31,852 nt of DNA from Chitinophagaceae bacterium UBA2791 (GTDB taxonomy: Bacteria > Bacteroidota > Bacteroidia > Chitinophagales > Chitinophagaceae). This document shows, piece by piece, positions 1-7,033 of this stretch. Made by a program: the position numbers and the translations under genes. The DNA is taken from the NCBI GenBank assembly GCA_002352105.1, contig DEHV01000006.1, positions 1-31,852 of the forward strand, read 5' to 3'. The stretch's first letter is position 1, and each line of letters starts with the position of its first letter. Under the pieces are notes generated by a model. It was not told where the DNA came from and did not search any database. It saw only the letters and a program-made list of their open reading frames with translations.

Positions 1-3
1 GGA

Positions 4-28
4 GCCTCTGGCGAAGCCAGGGGCTTTT
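4..28 (+). terminator. Intrinsic terminator at left edge
   Basis: A 9-base arm at 4-12 pairs with 16-24 around a GAA loop, with one G-T pair, and is followed by TTTT and a second T-rich run. It probably ends a plus-strand gene lying to the left of the window. The gene it serves is not visible. Confidence 0.7.
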
Positions 29-80
29 CGTTTTGCAGCGTTGCAAGCGTACTCGCATAAGCGGAAAGATGAAAAGCCCA

Positions 81-235
81 AACGCACGAATTGCGTAGAG
101 GCGAAGCCCCCGATGCGACCTTCCAAACGTCTTTTGGGTCAGAAATCAAAAACGCCGAAAGGAGAAGTTAGTATTACAAATGATCATGGCAGGTTTAGGC
201 TAAGATGGAGACATGAAGGGAAAGGTATTTCTTGA
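81..235 (+). repeat. Direct repeat copy 1, with integrase N-terminus remnant
   Basis: This stretch resembles bases 1173-1344. The best-matching core runs from about 141 to 200 and includes a shared run around GATCATGGCAGGTT. The upstream GCGTAGAGGCG at 93-103 recurs at 1185-1195. The plus-strand frame ending at 235 reads KTPKGEVSITNDHGRFRLRW, which resembles the N-terminal arm-binding region of tyrosine recombinases (a K-G-x-V-S-I, then G-R-x-R-L-R-W pattern). The frame stops a few residues later, so no catalytic domain remains. It is best read as a gene remnant, not a working 64-residue protein. Together with copy 2 it brackets the toxin-antitoxin pair. Confidence 0.6.
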
Positions 236-241
236 GTCTAC

Positions 242-751
242 TCAGTAACTGCCATGAGAAAATAACTGAGCTATTGTCGCCATTGGCAAAAACATTTTGC
301 CGCTATCAGGAAGAAGAATAAAATCATACTTCTTATAGAATCTTATGGCTTCTGCATCAAGTGGATCCACTATTACCGCCATCGATCCTACTTGTAAAGA
401 CGTGAAATAACTCCTTTTTAGCGCATCCATTAAAATCATTTCTCCCAATCCTTGCCCTTGATAGTTTTTGCTAACCGCTAACCGGCCTAGCAATATCGCT
501 GGCAAATCATTGTAGGCAGGCGGAAGCTTTTTGATGATTTCCTCGGGCAACAACCTTCGTTCAACTGAAGCGGTAGAAAGGGTATAATATCCTTTTATTT
601 CATTCCCATCTGCTAAAATAAAACAAGCTGAAAGGCGTCTTTTTACGTCCTGTTTTGCTTGCTTATGCAAATAGGTATCAAGCAGTTGTTTCCCGCAAGT
701 GAAGTTTTCTTTCTTATGGGAAGGATGTAAAGCAACAGATATGTAATTCAT
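242..751 (-). CDS. GNAT-family acetyltransferase toxin (TacT/AtaT-like)
   Basis: The 169-residue protein has the fold signature of GCN5-related N-acetyltransferases. An acetyl-CoA loop RLAVSKNYQGQGLG lies at residues 90-103, and AIRFYKKYDF near 135-144 supplies the expected catalytic tyrosine (Tyr139). Size and layout match TacT/AtaT/ItaT toxins, which acetylate the amino group of aminoacyl-tRNA and block translation. The start codon overlaps the antitoxin stop by one base (TAATG), the usual arrangement of DUF1778-GNAT modules with the antitoxin first. The segment is visibly richer in A+T than most of the window, which fits horizontal acquisition. Toxicity and the tRNA target are inferred from the family. 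Confidence 0.88.
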   Translation of the reverse strand: MNYISVALHPSHKKENFTCGKQLLDTYLHKQAKQDVKRRLSACFILADGNEIKGYYTLSTASVERRLLPEEIIKKLPPAYNDLPAILLGRLAVSKNYQGQGLGEMILMDALKRSYFTSLQVGSMAVIVDPLDAEAIRFYKKYDFILLPDSGKMFLPMATIAQLFSHGSY

Positions 752-1026
752 TATTGCTTCGTCAATTTATTATACTTCCTGGCAGCAACCTTGAGTTTTT
801 TGCCAGGTGCAGGAGAATCCATTATTGCCTTAAAAAAAACTTCCTGGTCCTGTTTCGACGCTAAAATGGATTTATGCTTTTCCACAATTTCATCCGCTTT
901 GTTTTGTACAGAAACAATTACAAATTCTGTTAAGGTTCGGTATCCCCCTAAGATTGCAGCATACTCGAAATACTCTTTTTGTGCTTCAGATAGTCTCGTA
1001 TCAAACCTGGCCATGCCTGTTTTCAT
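751..1026 (-). CDS. DUF1778 ribbon-helix-helix antitoxin (TacA-like)
   Basis: The predicted protein is 91 residues. An N-terminal ribbon-helix-helix segment (ARFDTRLSEAQKEYFEYAA, about residues 6-24) is followed by TLTEFVIVSVQNKADEI and a basic C-terminal tail that would wrap the toxin. This is the usual build of DUF1778 antitoxins, which bind operator DNA and neutralise a GNAT toxin. The frame stays open upstream to 1179, but the extra residues are A+T-rich filler and family members begin close to MKTGMARFDTRLS, so the ATG at 1024-1026 was chosen. A GAGGA lies about 13 bases upstream of it. The gene precedes the toxin and overlaps it by one base, so the two are probably co-transcribed and translationally coupled. 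Confidence 0.87.
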   Translation of the reverse strand: MKTGMARFDTRLSEAQKEYFEYAAILGGYRTLTEFVIVSVQNKADEIVEKHKSILASKQDQEVFFKAIMDSPAPGKKLKVAARKYNKLTKQ

Positions 1027-1051
1027 GTTTTTAATTTTATCCTCAACAAAT

Positions 1052-1070
1052 GTACGGAAAATATCCGTAC
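1052..1070. promoter_or_regulatory. Inverted repeat, probable operator of the toxin-antitoxin unit
   Basis: GTACGGA at 1052-1058 and TCCGTAC at 1064-1070 form a perfect 7-base inverted repeat with a 5-base spacer. It lies 26-44 bases upstream of the chosen antitoxin start. Ribbon-helix-helix antitoxins usually repress their own promoter through such sites, so autorepression is the natural reading. The site lies inside the longer upstream open frame, which further supports the downstream start. Confidence 0.6.
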
Positions 1071-1172
1071 GTGCAAAATGGAAATAGGAATTTACCGAAG
1101 ATGATTTTATTCTTTTATATATATTGATATTCATTAATGTATACATTACTATAATACAAACTATTTTCGCCA

Positions 1173-1344
1173 ATCGCAATTCGCGCGTAGAGGCGGGGTT
1201 ATTTGATCTCCCGATTTGACCCTCAAAAACACCTTTGGGTCAGAAATGGGTCATAAATCAAAAACTCCGAAAGGAGAAATCAGCATTGCGAATGATCATG
1301 GCAGGTTCAGGATACGCCAGCGTCAGCCCAGTATTTCGGAATGA
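1173..1344 (+). repeat. Direct repeat copy 2, with integrase N-terminus remnant
   Basis: This is the partner of the repeat at 81-235. It contains a 32-residue frame (ATG at 1246, TGA at 1342-1344) starting MGHKSKTPKGEISIANDHGR, nearly the same protein as in copy 1 before the two diverge after the HGRFR motif. The spacing between the upstream GCGTAGAGGCG block and the coding block is about 20 bases longer than in copy 1. The conserved coding similarity despite base changes suggests both derive from integrase genes and not from a recent tandem duplication. Confidence 0.6.
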
Positions 1345-1468
1345 AGACGTGAAAGAGAAATGATGAAAAACATAGTTGATCCTGACACGCATCATCATTT
1401 ACTCCAGTATAATCCATGACCTTGCAAACATCATTTCAATACAAATAATTAATTAAATATTAGCAAAG

Positions 1469-2230
1469 ATGAAACGATTAGCAGGCAAGGTATCGGTTAT
1501 TACCGGTTCAGGCTTAGGAATGGGCAAGGCAATGGCGCTCCTATTTGCCGAAGAAGGCTCCGCAGTCGTTGTCGCAGATATCAATCAGCAAGCCGTCGAG
1601 CAGGTGGTTTCCGAAATCACCGCTAAGGGGCAACGGGCTATAGGCGTCGTGGCAAACGTGGCCATACAGGAAGATATAGACAAAATGATATCCGCTGCCA
1701 TCAAGGAGTTCGGTTCATTGGACGTGTTGGTAAACAATGCCGGTATCATCGACGATTTTAAAACAGTCGGGGAGCTGGAAGACGAACTCTGGGATCGCAT
1801 CATTGCTGTAAACCTGGCCGGCCCTTTTAAAGCCTCGCGGGCAGCCATCAGGATCATGGAAAAGCAGAAAAGCGGCGGCGTAATCGTCAATAATGCCTCC
1901 GTAGGCGGATTATTCGGAGCCCGGGGCGGAGCGGCATACGTCACTTCCAAGCATGGATTGATCGGATTAACGCGCAACATCGCTGCTACATATGGCCTGT
2001 ATGGCAATATCAGGGCAAATGTCATCGCGCCCGGCGGCGTCGAGACCAGTATCCAAAACACTATCAAGGCGCCAAGCGAGCTGGGCATGAAAGCATTGAA
2101 CGATACGGGATTTGCCCCCTTGGGTAAACCGGAACAATTGGCTTATGTTGCGCTGTTCTTAGCTTCCGATGAATCGAGCTTCATAAACGGAGAGGTCATC
2201 ACAGCCGACGGCGGATGGACGGCGCGGTAG
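1469..2230 (+). CDS. SDR family oxidoreductase
   Basis: This 253-residue protein is a classical short-chain dehydrogenase/reductase. The dinucleotide-binding motif TGSGLGMG is at residues 12-19, NNAG at 89-92, and the catalytic tetrad is Asn115, Ser144, Tyr157 and Lys161. Asp37 at the end of the second strand predicts NAD(H) over NADP(H). The C-terminal SFINGEVITADGGWTAR is standard and complete. The substrate cannot be told from sequence, and a FabG-like or sugar/steroid dehydrogenase role is possible. No promoter match of the Bacteroidota form was found in the A+T-rich stretch just upstream. Immediately after the stop lies a fragment of an unrelated methyltransferase gene on the other strand, so this gene sits at a rearrangement junction. 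Confidence 0.92.
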   Translation: MKRLAGKVSVITGSGLGMGKAMALLFAEEGSAVVVADINQQAVEQVVSEITAKGQRAIGVVANVAIQEDIDKMISAAIKEFGSLDVLVNNAGIIDDFKTVGELEDELWDRIIAVNLAGPFKASRAAIRIMEKQKSGGVIVNNASVGGLFGARGGAAYVTSKHGLIGLTRNIAATYGLYGNIRANVIAPGGVETSIQNTIKAPSELGMKALNDTGFAPLGKPEQLAYVALFLASDESSFINGEVITADGGWTAR

Positions 2231-2499
2231 TTCTTCAGCAAGGCGCTCCATTCCGCAACCGTGAGCGGACGGGCATGCACCCGGATATTGGCGCTCAAAT
2301 CTTTATAAACGCTCTGTTTGATATCCTCCGGTACCTGATCAGGTTGCAAGCCCAACTCATGTATCCCATAGTAGCCTCCCGGTTTCAATATGCGAGCGGC
2401 TTCGCGGACAATCGCCTTTTTGTGCTCTATCGGCTGCATGGTAAGCATGGCTTCGCCATATACTTTACTGGCGCAGGCGGGCGACGCGGTAAAGCCAAA
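2231..2499 (-). pseudogene. Internal fragment of a SAM-dependent methyltransferase gene
   Basis: Read on the minus strand, this stretch encodes VYGEAMLTMQPIEHKKAI, then EAARILKPGGYYGIHELGL and ARPLTVAEWSALLKNY. This is the central part of a class I methyltransferase, with the post-motif-II KPGG segment conserved. Motif I (the SAM-binding glycine loop) is missing: a TGA at 2500-2502 closes the frame upstream. The C-terminal part is missing too, because after about position 2235 the frame runs antisense through the SDR gene and loses all similarity. The gene is therefore cut at both ends. An ATG-initiated frame of 101 residues exists, but a functional enzyme is not expected. Confidence 0.75.
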
Positions 2500-2755
2500 T
2501 CAAAAAGAGTGGTAAACTGATTTAAAACAAAAGCTTGTCTGTGGCGGGGCGAATCCTCAACATATACGCAATAGCAGATTTATCAATGCTATTAAGGGTT
2601 TACTATACCTGGGTTTTGACTGCTAATCAAAATTCCTGTTTAATAAAGTTAACAAAAGAAGTCGCCCATTGTTTCCGGAAAAAGAAGTATCGCTGCCGAA
2701 AACGGGAATAAAATAGAAAAGCGGGTATTTTATATAGAGCTCACGCGCGATCTTA

Positions 2756-3475
2756 TCAGGAAACTACAGTAGCGGCGACAGGAGCTTCGACGTTGGCTTT
2801 TGCGGGTTCAAACGGCTTTATTGCGATGATCTCTTTTTTGAATCCGAGCTTTTTGATAACGAAGATCTTTGCATCGGGGAAAAATTCTTTCATCTGTTTC
2901 TCATCCAGCAGATTCCAATCCGGCGAAGTGCGCTTAAACCAGAATTTATTCAGGATTTTGATCATTCCCACCTGTATCACCCTGGGCATATAGCCGATCA
3001 GCGGAAACCAGGTGTGCGCCTCTATCGGAAAATGACGATGGGGAGTTTGCACATAGTAGCTCTTCGAGCAGCGCCTTATCTCATTGGCAAAATGCCGTTG
3101 AATGGCAAGGCTGCGCTGCCGGAAATTATTGCCGGTTTGCCAGACCTCTTCTTTAGGAATGGTAACGTGTTCGATCACGGAATTGCAAAATATACAATCG
3201 ATTTCGCCGTCACCGAACGGAAACTGCTCCTTACTTCCATCAATATAGCGGGTTTCATAACCGCGCTGTTGGGCCTTGCTCAAAGCCACTTGATCGATAT
3301 CGGCAATCAATACCTTGAAATCGCTCAACTTATCTTTGATGCGTTCCATATAGGCGCCATCCCTGCCGCCCAGATCGAGCAGCGAAGCGTTGGGGCTCAG
3401 GTTGATATTGGACAAAAATAGCGCGATCTTCTGCTTAGCCCATTGCTCGTGCTTTTTGGCAAAAAACTTTTTCAT
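2756..3475 (-). CDS. Class I SAM-dependent methyltransferase
   Basis: The 239-residue protein has a SAM-binding motif I, SLLDLGGRDGAYM, at residues 31-43, an acidic strand-2 motif (LIADID) and a motif-IV-like segment CIFCNSVIEHV, as in the Methyltransf_11 group. The second half carries YYVQTPHRHFPIEAHTWFP, a pattern seen in small-molecule or glycan methyltransferases of Bacteroidota. The substrate is unknown. The tail EPAKANVEAPVAATVVS is low-complexity and probably unstructured. A well-formed promoter lies at 3578-3609, leaving a leader of about 95 bases. It is an intact enzyme, unlike the methyltransferase fragment downstream. Confidence 0.85.
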   Translation of the reverse strand: MKKFFAKKHEQWAKQKIALFLSNINLSPNASLLDLGGRDGAYMERIKDKLSDFKVLIADIDQVALSKAQQRGYETRYIDGSKEQFPFGDGEIDCIFCNSVIEHVTIPKEEVWQTGNNFRQRSLAIQRHFANEIRRCSKSYYVQTPHRHFPIEAHTWFPLIGYMPRVIQVGMIKILNKFWFKRTSPDWNLLDEKQMKEFFPDAKIFVIKKLGFKKEIIAIKPFEPAKANVEAPVAATVVS

Positions 3476-3577
3476 GTAGTAAATAAATAATTAGATTTTT
3501 ACGCTAAAAGGCGGCTAATAGAACGCCTGCCTCCCGCAAAGAAACCGCACGGGGGTTGAAAAAATATCACCACCACT

Positions 3578-3609
3578 CAAATATATTTCAAAATAATATA
3601 AAGTCCAAA
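3578..3609 (-). promoter_or_regulatory. Bacteroidota-type promoter for the methyltransferase
   Basis: On the minus strand TTTG (3606-3609) is followed after 20 bases by TATATTTG (3578-3585), an exact match to the -7 consensus TAnnTTTG. Transcription would start near 3572, about 95 bases upstream of the methyltransferase ATG. Confidence 0.55.
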
Positions 3610-3771
3610 TTAGCGGGAAGCGTTATTTGGCGCCTCTGTTATTTTATGTAAACGCGCTCCCTGGCGACGATCCCGCCTGGCGCATCCCATTTGCCGCCCG
3701 GAAGTTTCGAAGAAGAAGCAGGTTATCGGTCAAATGATTTAATTTCGGCGGCTAAAATCAAATGCCTTAAT

Positions 3772-4458
3772 ATGGAATTAATATATACCGGTAAGACCAA
3801 AAATGTCTACAAGCTAAACGATAACGAAGTGTTGCTGAAATTTAAGGACGACGTTACGGGCGAAAACGGGGTGTTCGACCCCGGCGCCAATACGGTTGGA
3901 CTGACAATAGAGGGCGCGGGAAGGTCCGGGCTGAAGATGACCAGGTTTTTCTTCGAACTGCTGAAAAAGCAGGATATCGTTACCCATTATGTGTCGGCTG
4001 ATCTTAAGGAAGCTACCATCACCGTTATCGCAGCGGATACATTCGGCAAGGGCCTGGAAGTGATCTGCCGATACAGGGCCGTGGGAAGCTTTTACCGGAG
4101 ATATGGGGCTTATTGCGAACAGGGCCAGCCGCTGGACGGACTCATCGAAGTTACCATCAAGGACGACGAACGCCAGGACCCTACCATTTCAGAAGATACG
4201 CTGGAAGCGCTGGGCATACTTTCCAAATATGCTTACCAGGAGATCAAACGATCTACCAGGACAATTTGCGATCTGATCAAAGCGGCGCTGGCGGAAAAGG
4301 GATTAGAGTTATATGATATCAAGCTGGAATTCGGCAAGAACAAGGCGACCGGGGAGATCATGCTCATCGATGAAATATCGGGCGGCAATATGCGCGTTTA
4401 TAAAGATGGGCAATATATCGCTCCCCTCGAGCTTGAAAAATATTTCCTGGGTTCCTAA
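3772..4458 (+). CDS. purC: Phosphoribosylaminoimidazole-succinocarboxamide synthase, short form
   Basis: This enzyme joins aspartate to CAIR using ATP to make SAICAR in purine synthesis. The 228-residue protein starts MELIYTGKTKNVYKL, the typical PurC nucleotide-binding N-terminus, followed by LKFKDDVTG, GLEVICRYRAVGSFYRRYG and LIDEISGGNMRVYK, all conserved in the family. The ATG at 3772 was chosen because homologues begin exactly there; an upstream in-frame TTG at 3691 would add 27 unlikely residues. From memory, Bacteroidota normally carry a longer PurC of about 300 residues, whereas this form resembles the roughly 230-residue type common in Firmicutes. No other purine gene is adjacent. Confidence 0.9.
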   Translation: MELIYTGKTKNVYKLNDNEVLLKFKDDVTGENGVFDPGANTVGLTIEGAGRSGLKMTRFFFELLKKQDIVTHYVSADLKEATITVIAADTFGKGLEVICRYRAVGSFYRRYGAYCEQGQPLDGLIEVTIKDDERQDPTISEDTLEALGILSKYAYQEIKRSTRTICDLIKAALAEKGLELYDIKLEFGKNKATGEIMLIDEISGGNMRVYKDGQYIAPLELEKYFLGS

Positions 4459-4595
4459 GCCGGTTGAGCCCTAATTCATCCATCCCCTTTCCTTTTCGTT
4501 AGCGGCCTATCCCATCCATTCGAAAAAGAAAAAAACTTTCTAAAATAAGAAATAGTGTTTGGCCATGAATTTTCGGGGAAACCCTAATGATAAGC

Positions 4596-5657
4596 CTAAA
4601 CGGGACAGCCTCCTTCCGAAGGATCCTTTTCCTTATACAACGCTAAACGATCCAATAAATATTGACGGAAACATTTTTGAAAGGTATTGGCCAATAGATC
4701 GCCTGGAGATACCAATACGCCCCATCCCCCTTTCGACGGCGCTAACGGTATTTCTTTAGGCGACTGATTTTCGCACATGATACGATCTTCATCCAGCACC
4801 TTTACGGCAAAAGACATCTGATCTTCCGGCGCTGGCCCTTTAAAACCCGGCGAGATAGCTATAGCCCAAAATACAGTGCACTCCTCCCTTGTATTGGGCG
4901 TTGGAATATGAACCAATAGCCGCATATCCCCATCATGAAAAGTTTGCCGTATTGTAGTGAAATTAGGCAGGTAACAGCGCTGCTGACGCATGTGCGCTTC
5001 CTGAAGTTTACCTGGTTGCTCATCGGGAGTCGCCAGCGATGGGAAGGGCGCGTTCATTTGAAACCCATCGTCAAAAATGCGTATATCCATTTTCGGTACA
5101 ACAGGGCTCGCCGCTTTTCCCAGCGTTGAGCCATGCGCAAAAGCAAAATGGGTCATGTCCAGATAGTTTTCAATTTCTCTACGAAACCCGGATTTGAATA
5201 CGGTAGGGTTAGCCGCCATATAGGTCCAATCAGGATCTTCAAATTCAGGAATATCGGGAAGCTTATTGGATCCGTCCTTTTCCAATTGCACCCAGATCAT
5301 GCCATAACGCTCTTGTATTTCATATTTTTTTAACCTGGACATTTTTAATTTATTGGGCGGCGGGTTGATTAATGAAGGAATATTGATACAGTCTCCTTCC
5401 TGATCAAATTGCCAGCCATGATAAGCGCATTGCAGATAGTCGTTACATACGGCGCCCAGGCTTAATTTTATTCCTTTATGTGGGCAGATGTCTTCTGCCG
5501 CTAAAAGGCCGGTACTAAGCCGGGCGACAAAAATCTCTACGCCCAACAATACAAAACCCTTGACCTCGCCTTGCTTTAATTCCCTGCTAATGGCTACGGG
5601 TTGCCATTCCCTTTTCAATAGGATAAAAGGTAGCTCTTCAGAAAGGTTTGTGTCCAT
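4596..5657 (-). CDS. Rieske non-haem iron oxygenase (VanA/phenylpropionate dioxygenase-like)
   Basis: The 353-residue protein is a terminal oxygenase component. The Rieske [2Fe-2S] ligands are Cys58-x-His60 and Cys77-x2-His80 (CPHKG, then CAYHGWQF). The mononuclear iron site is in ENYLDMTHFAFAHG, with bridging Asp167 and ligands His170 and His175. These enzymes hydroxylate or O-demethylate ring compounds using electrons from a separate reductase and ferredoxin. No reductase gene is nearby, so the electron donor must be encoded elsewhere. The ATG at 5655-5657 is preferred; an in-frame TTG two codons upstream is less likely. No Shine-Dalgarno sequence is evident. The gene is divergent from the HipA-like gene. 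The substrate cannot be predicted. Confidence 0.9.
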   Translation of the reverse strand: MDTNLSEELPFILLKREWQPVAISRELKQGEVKGFVLLGVEIFVARLSTGLLAAEDICPHKGIKLSLGAVCNDYLQCAYHGWQFDQEGDCINIPSLINPPPNKLKMSRLKKYEIQERYGMIWVQLEKDGSNKLPDIPEFEDPDWTYMAANPTVFKSGFRREIENYLDMTHFAFAHGSTLGKAASPVVPKMDIRIFDDGFQMNAPFPSLATPDEQPGKLQEAHMRQQRCYLPNFTTIRQTFHDGDMRLLVHIPTPNTREECTVFWAIAISPGFKGPAPEDQMSFAVKVLDEDRIMCENQSPKEIPLAPSKGGWGVLVSPGDLLANTFQKCFRQYLLDRLALYKEKDPSEGGCPV

Positions 5658-5683
5658 ATACAATGCAATTCAATAAATTAAAA

Positions 5684-5713
5684 TTTGCGTTCCCCGAATA
5701 TAAAATATTTTTG
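5684..5713 (+). promoter_or_regulatory. Bacteroidota-type promoter for the HipA-like/DUF3037 pair
   Basis: TTTG at 5684-5687 is separated by 18 bases from TATTTTTG at 5706-5713, an exact match to the -33/-7 pattern. Transcription would begin near 5719, giving a leader of roughly 27 bases before the ATG at 5746. It is among the best promoter matches in the window. Confidence 0.65.
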
Positions 5714-5745
5714 TTACGGGAGAACTTAAATTCGAATGCTCATTC

Positions 5746-6537
5746 ATGAATAATCATAATTTGAGAACCGTACAGGTAACCCGGTATATTGCGCCGCTAC
5801 GCGAAGGCGGCTCGCTGCCTGCCATCGCTGAAGCTGATGATGGGTTTTTATACGTTGTCAAATTTCGCGGGGCGGGACAAGGGATCAAGTCGCTGATCGC
5901 TGAACTTATCGGCGGCGAGATCGCCCGCGCCCTGGGTTTGAAAACGCCCGAGATCGTGTTCGCGCAGCTTGACCCCGCCTTCGGCAGAATAGAGCCGGAC
6001 CCGGAAATACAGGATCTGTTAAGAGCAAGCGTGGGGCTCAACCTCGCCGTCCACTACCTTTCCGGCGCGTTTACCTTTGAGCCGGCGGTAACCGCTATCG
6101 ATTCAAAGCTGGCTTCACAGATCGTATGGCTGGATTGTTTGCTGACCAATGTGGACCGGACCGCGCGCAATACCAATATGCTGATCTGGAATAAGGAACT
6201 ATGGCTGATCGATCATGGCGCATCGTTATATTTTCATCATTCCTGGCAAAACTGGAGGGAACAGGCCCTGCGCCCCTTTGTACAGGTAAAGGACCATGTA
6301 TTGCTCCGCCAGGCTTCCGAACTGGAAGCGGTCGACAGGGAATACCAGTCTGTATTGAATGAAGAGATTATCCGGTCTGTCGTTTCGCTGATCCCCGATG
6401 AATGGCTTGCCGCTACGCCCGAGGAATCATCGCCGGAAAAACAACGGGAGATCTATGCCAATTTTCTAACCCTACGCGCGGCCAATGCCGGAATTTTTGT
6501 AAAAGAAGCCCAAGATGCAAGAAAATCACTTATTTGA
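5746..6537 (+). CDS. HipA-like kinase-fold protein (HipA_2 family)
   Basis: This 263-residue protein resembles the small HipA-like family, not full-length HipA toxin (about 440 residues). A candidate ATP-binding lysine is in YVVKF (Lys39). The catalytic loop is NVDRTARNTNML, with Asp137 and the metal-binding Asn142/Asn144 region, and the DFG-equivalent is LIDHG at residues 154-158. The N-terminal Ser-rich domain of classic HipA is absent. The gene overlaps the downstream DUF3037 gene by 23 bases, which implies translational coupling and a shared function. A strong promoter lies just upstream. HipA kinases phosphorylate glutamyl-tRNA synthetase, but the target here is unknown. No HipB-type helix-turn-helix repressor is present. 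Confidence 0.85.
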   Translation: MNNHNLRTVQVTRYIAPLREGGSLPAIAEADDGFLYVVKFRGAGQGIKSLIAELIGGEIARALGLKTPEIVFAQLDPAFGRIEPDPEIQDLLRASVGLNLAVHYLSGAFTFEPAVTAIDSKLASQIVWLDCLLTNVDRTARNTNMLIWNKELWLIDHGASLYFHHSWQNWREQALRPFVQVKDHVLLRQASELEAVDREYQSVLNEEIIRSVVSLIPDEWLAATPEESSPEKQREIYANFLTLRAANAGIFVKEAQDARKSLI

Positions 6538-6898
6538 GTATGCGATTATTCGAGTGGTTCCCAGGGTTGAGCGCGGGGAGTTCCTGAATGTAGGCGTGAT
6601 CCTGCATTGCAGGGATCAACAGTTTCTTCAATCGATCTGTACGCCCGATGAACAAAAGATCAGGAGTTTGTGCAGTTCCGCAGATATAGAGGAATTAAAG
6701 ACATACCTGCAGGCTTTTGAAAAAATATGTAAGGGAGGAAAGGGAGCGGGACCGATAGGCGAGCTGGACCGGACCTCCCGGTTCCGGTGGCTCACAGCCA
6801 TGCGCAGCAGCGTCATTCAAACCTCAGCCGTCCATATAGGCTTATGCAGGAATGCGGCAGAAACGCTGGCGCGCCTGCACAGGGAGCTGGTTTTATAA
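6515..6898 (+). CDS. DUF3037 domain protein
   Basis: The 127-residue protein opens with FEYAIIRVVPRVERGEFLNVGVILHC, here split by positions 7-17 and 18-32, which is the diagnostic region of DUF3037. The rest is helical, with LARLHRELV at the end. No catalytic motif, signal peptide or membrane segment is apparent. Its 5' end overlaps the HipA-like gene by 23 bases. I recall this neighbour pair from other bacteria, but no experimentally shown function. It could be a partner, regulator or substrate of the kinase. Confidence 0.85.
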   Translation: MQENHLFEYAIIRVVPRVERGEFLNVGVILHCRDQQFLQSICTPDEQKIRSLCSSADIEELKTYLQAFEKICKGGKGAGPIGELDRTSRFRWLTAMRSSVIQTSAVHIGLCRNAAETLARLHRELVL

Positions 6899-7010
6899 CC
6901 AAGCAATATCACGCGTCGCGAATATGGCGGCAATATTTATCTCCGGTTGCGATATAGACGGACGCGGTCGCCATCCGGCGTAAAAAGAAGGTCAAACCAA
7001 CCCTTTTTAG

Positions 7011-7018
7011 TAAGTTTG
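7011..7018 (+). promoter_or_regulatory. Possible -7 promoter element for the lipoprotein gene
   Basis: TAAGTTTG matches TAnnTTTG exactly and lies 16 bases before the ATG at 7034, so the leader would be only about ten bases. No convincing TTTG element was found at the expected distance upstream, so the call is tentative. Confidence 0.35.
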
Positions 7019-7033
7019 AAATAAAAATCGCCC

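Noticed and set aside
41..235. A 64-residue open frame as an independent gene
   Set aside because: Its first half is unrelated, basic and low in structure, and its second half is a truncated integrase start that recurs at 1246-1344. It was listed as a repeat with a gene remnant instead.
3691..3771. N-terminal extension of PurC from an upstream TTG
   Set aside because: The added 27 residues have no family counterpart, while the ATG at 3772 matches the normal PurC N-terminus exactly.
4559..4759. A 66-residue plus-strand frame between purC and the Rieske gene
   Set aside because: Most of it lies antisense to the end of the Rieske oxygenase gene, and the translation has no family-like pattern.
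5746..6898. A classic HipBA toxin-antitoxin operon
   Set aside because: The kinase is too short for HipA, lacks its N-terminal domain, and no helix-turn-helix HipB gene is adjacent; the partner is DUF3037.
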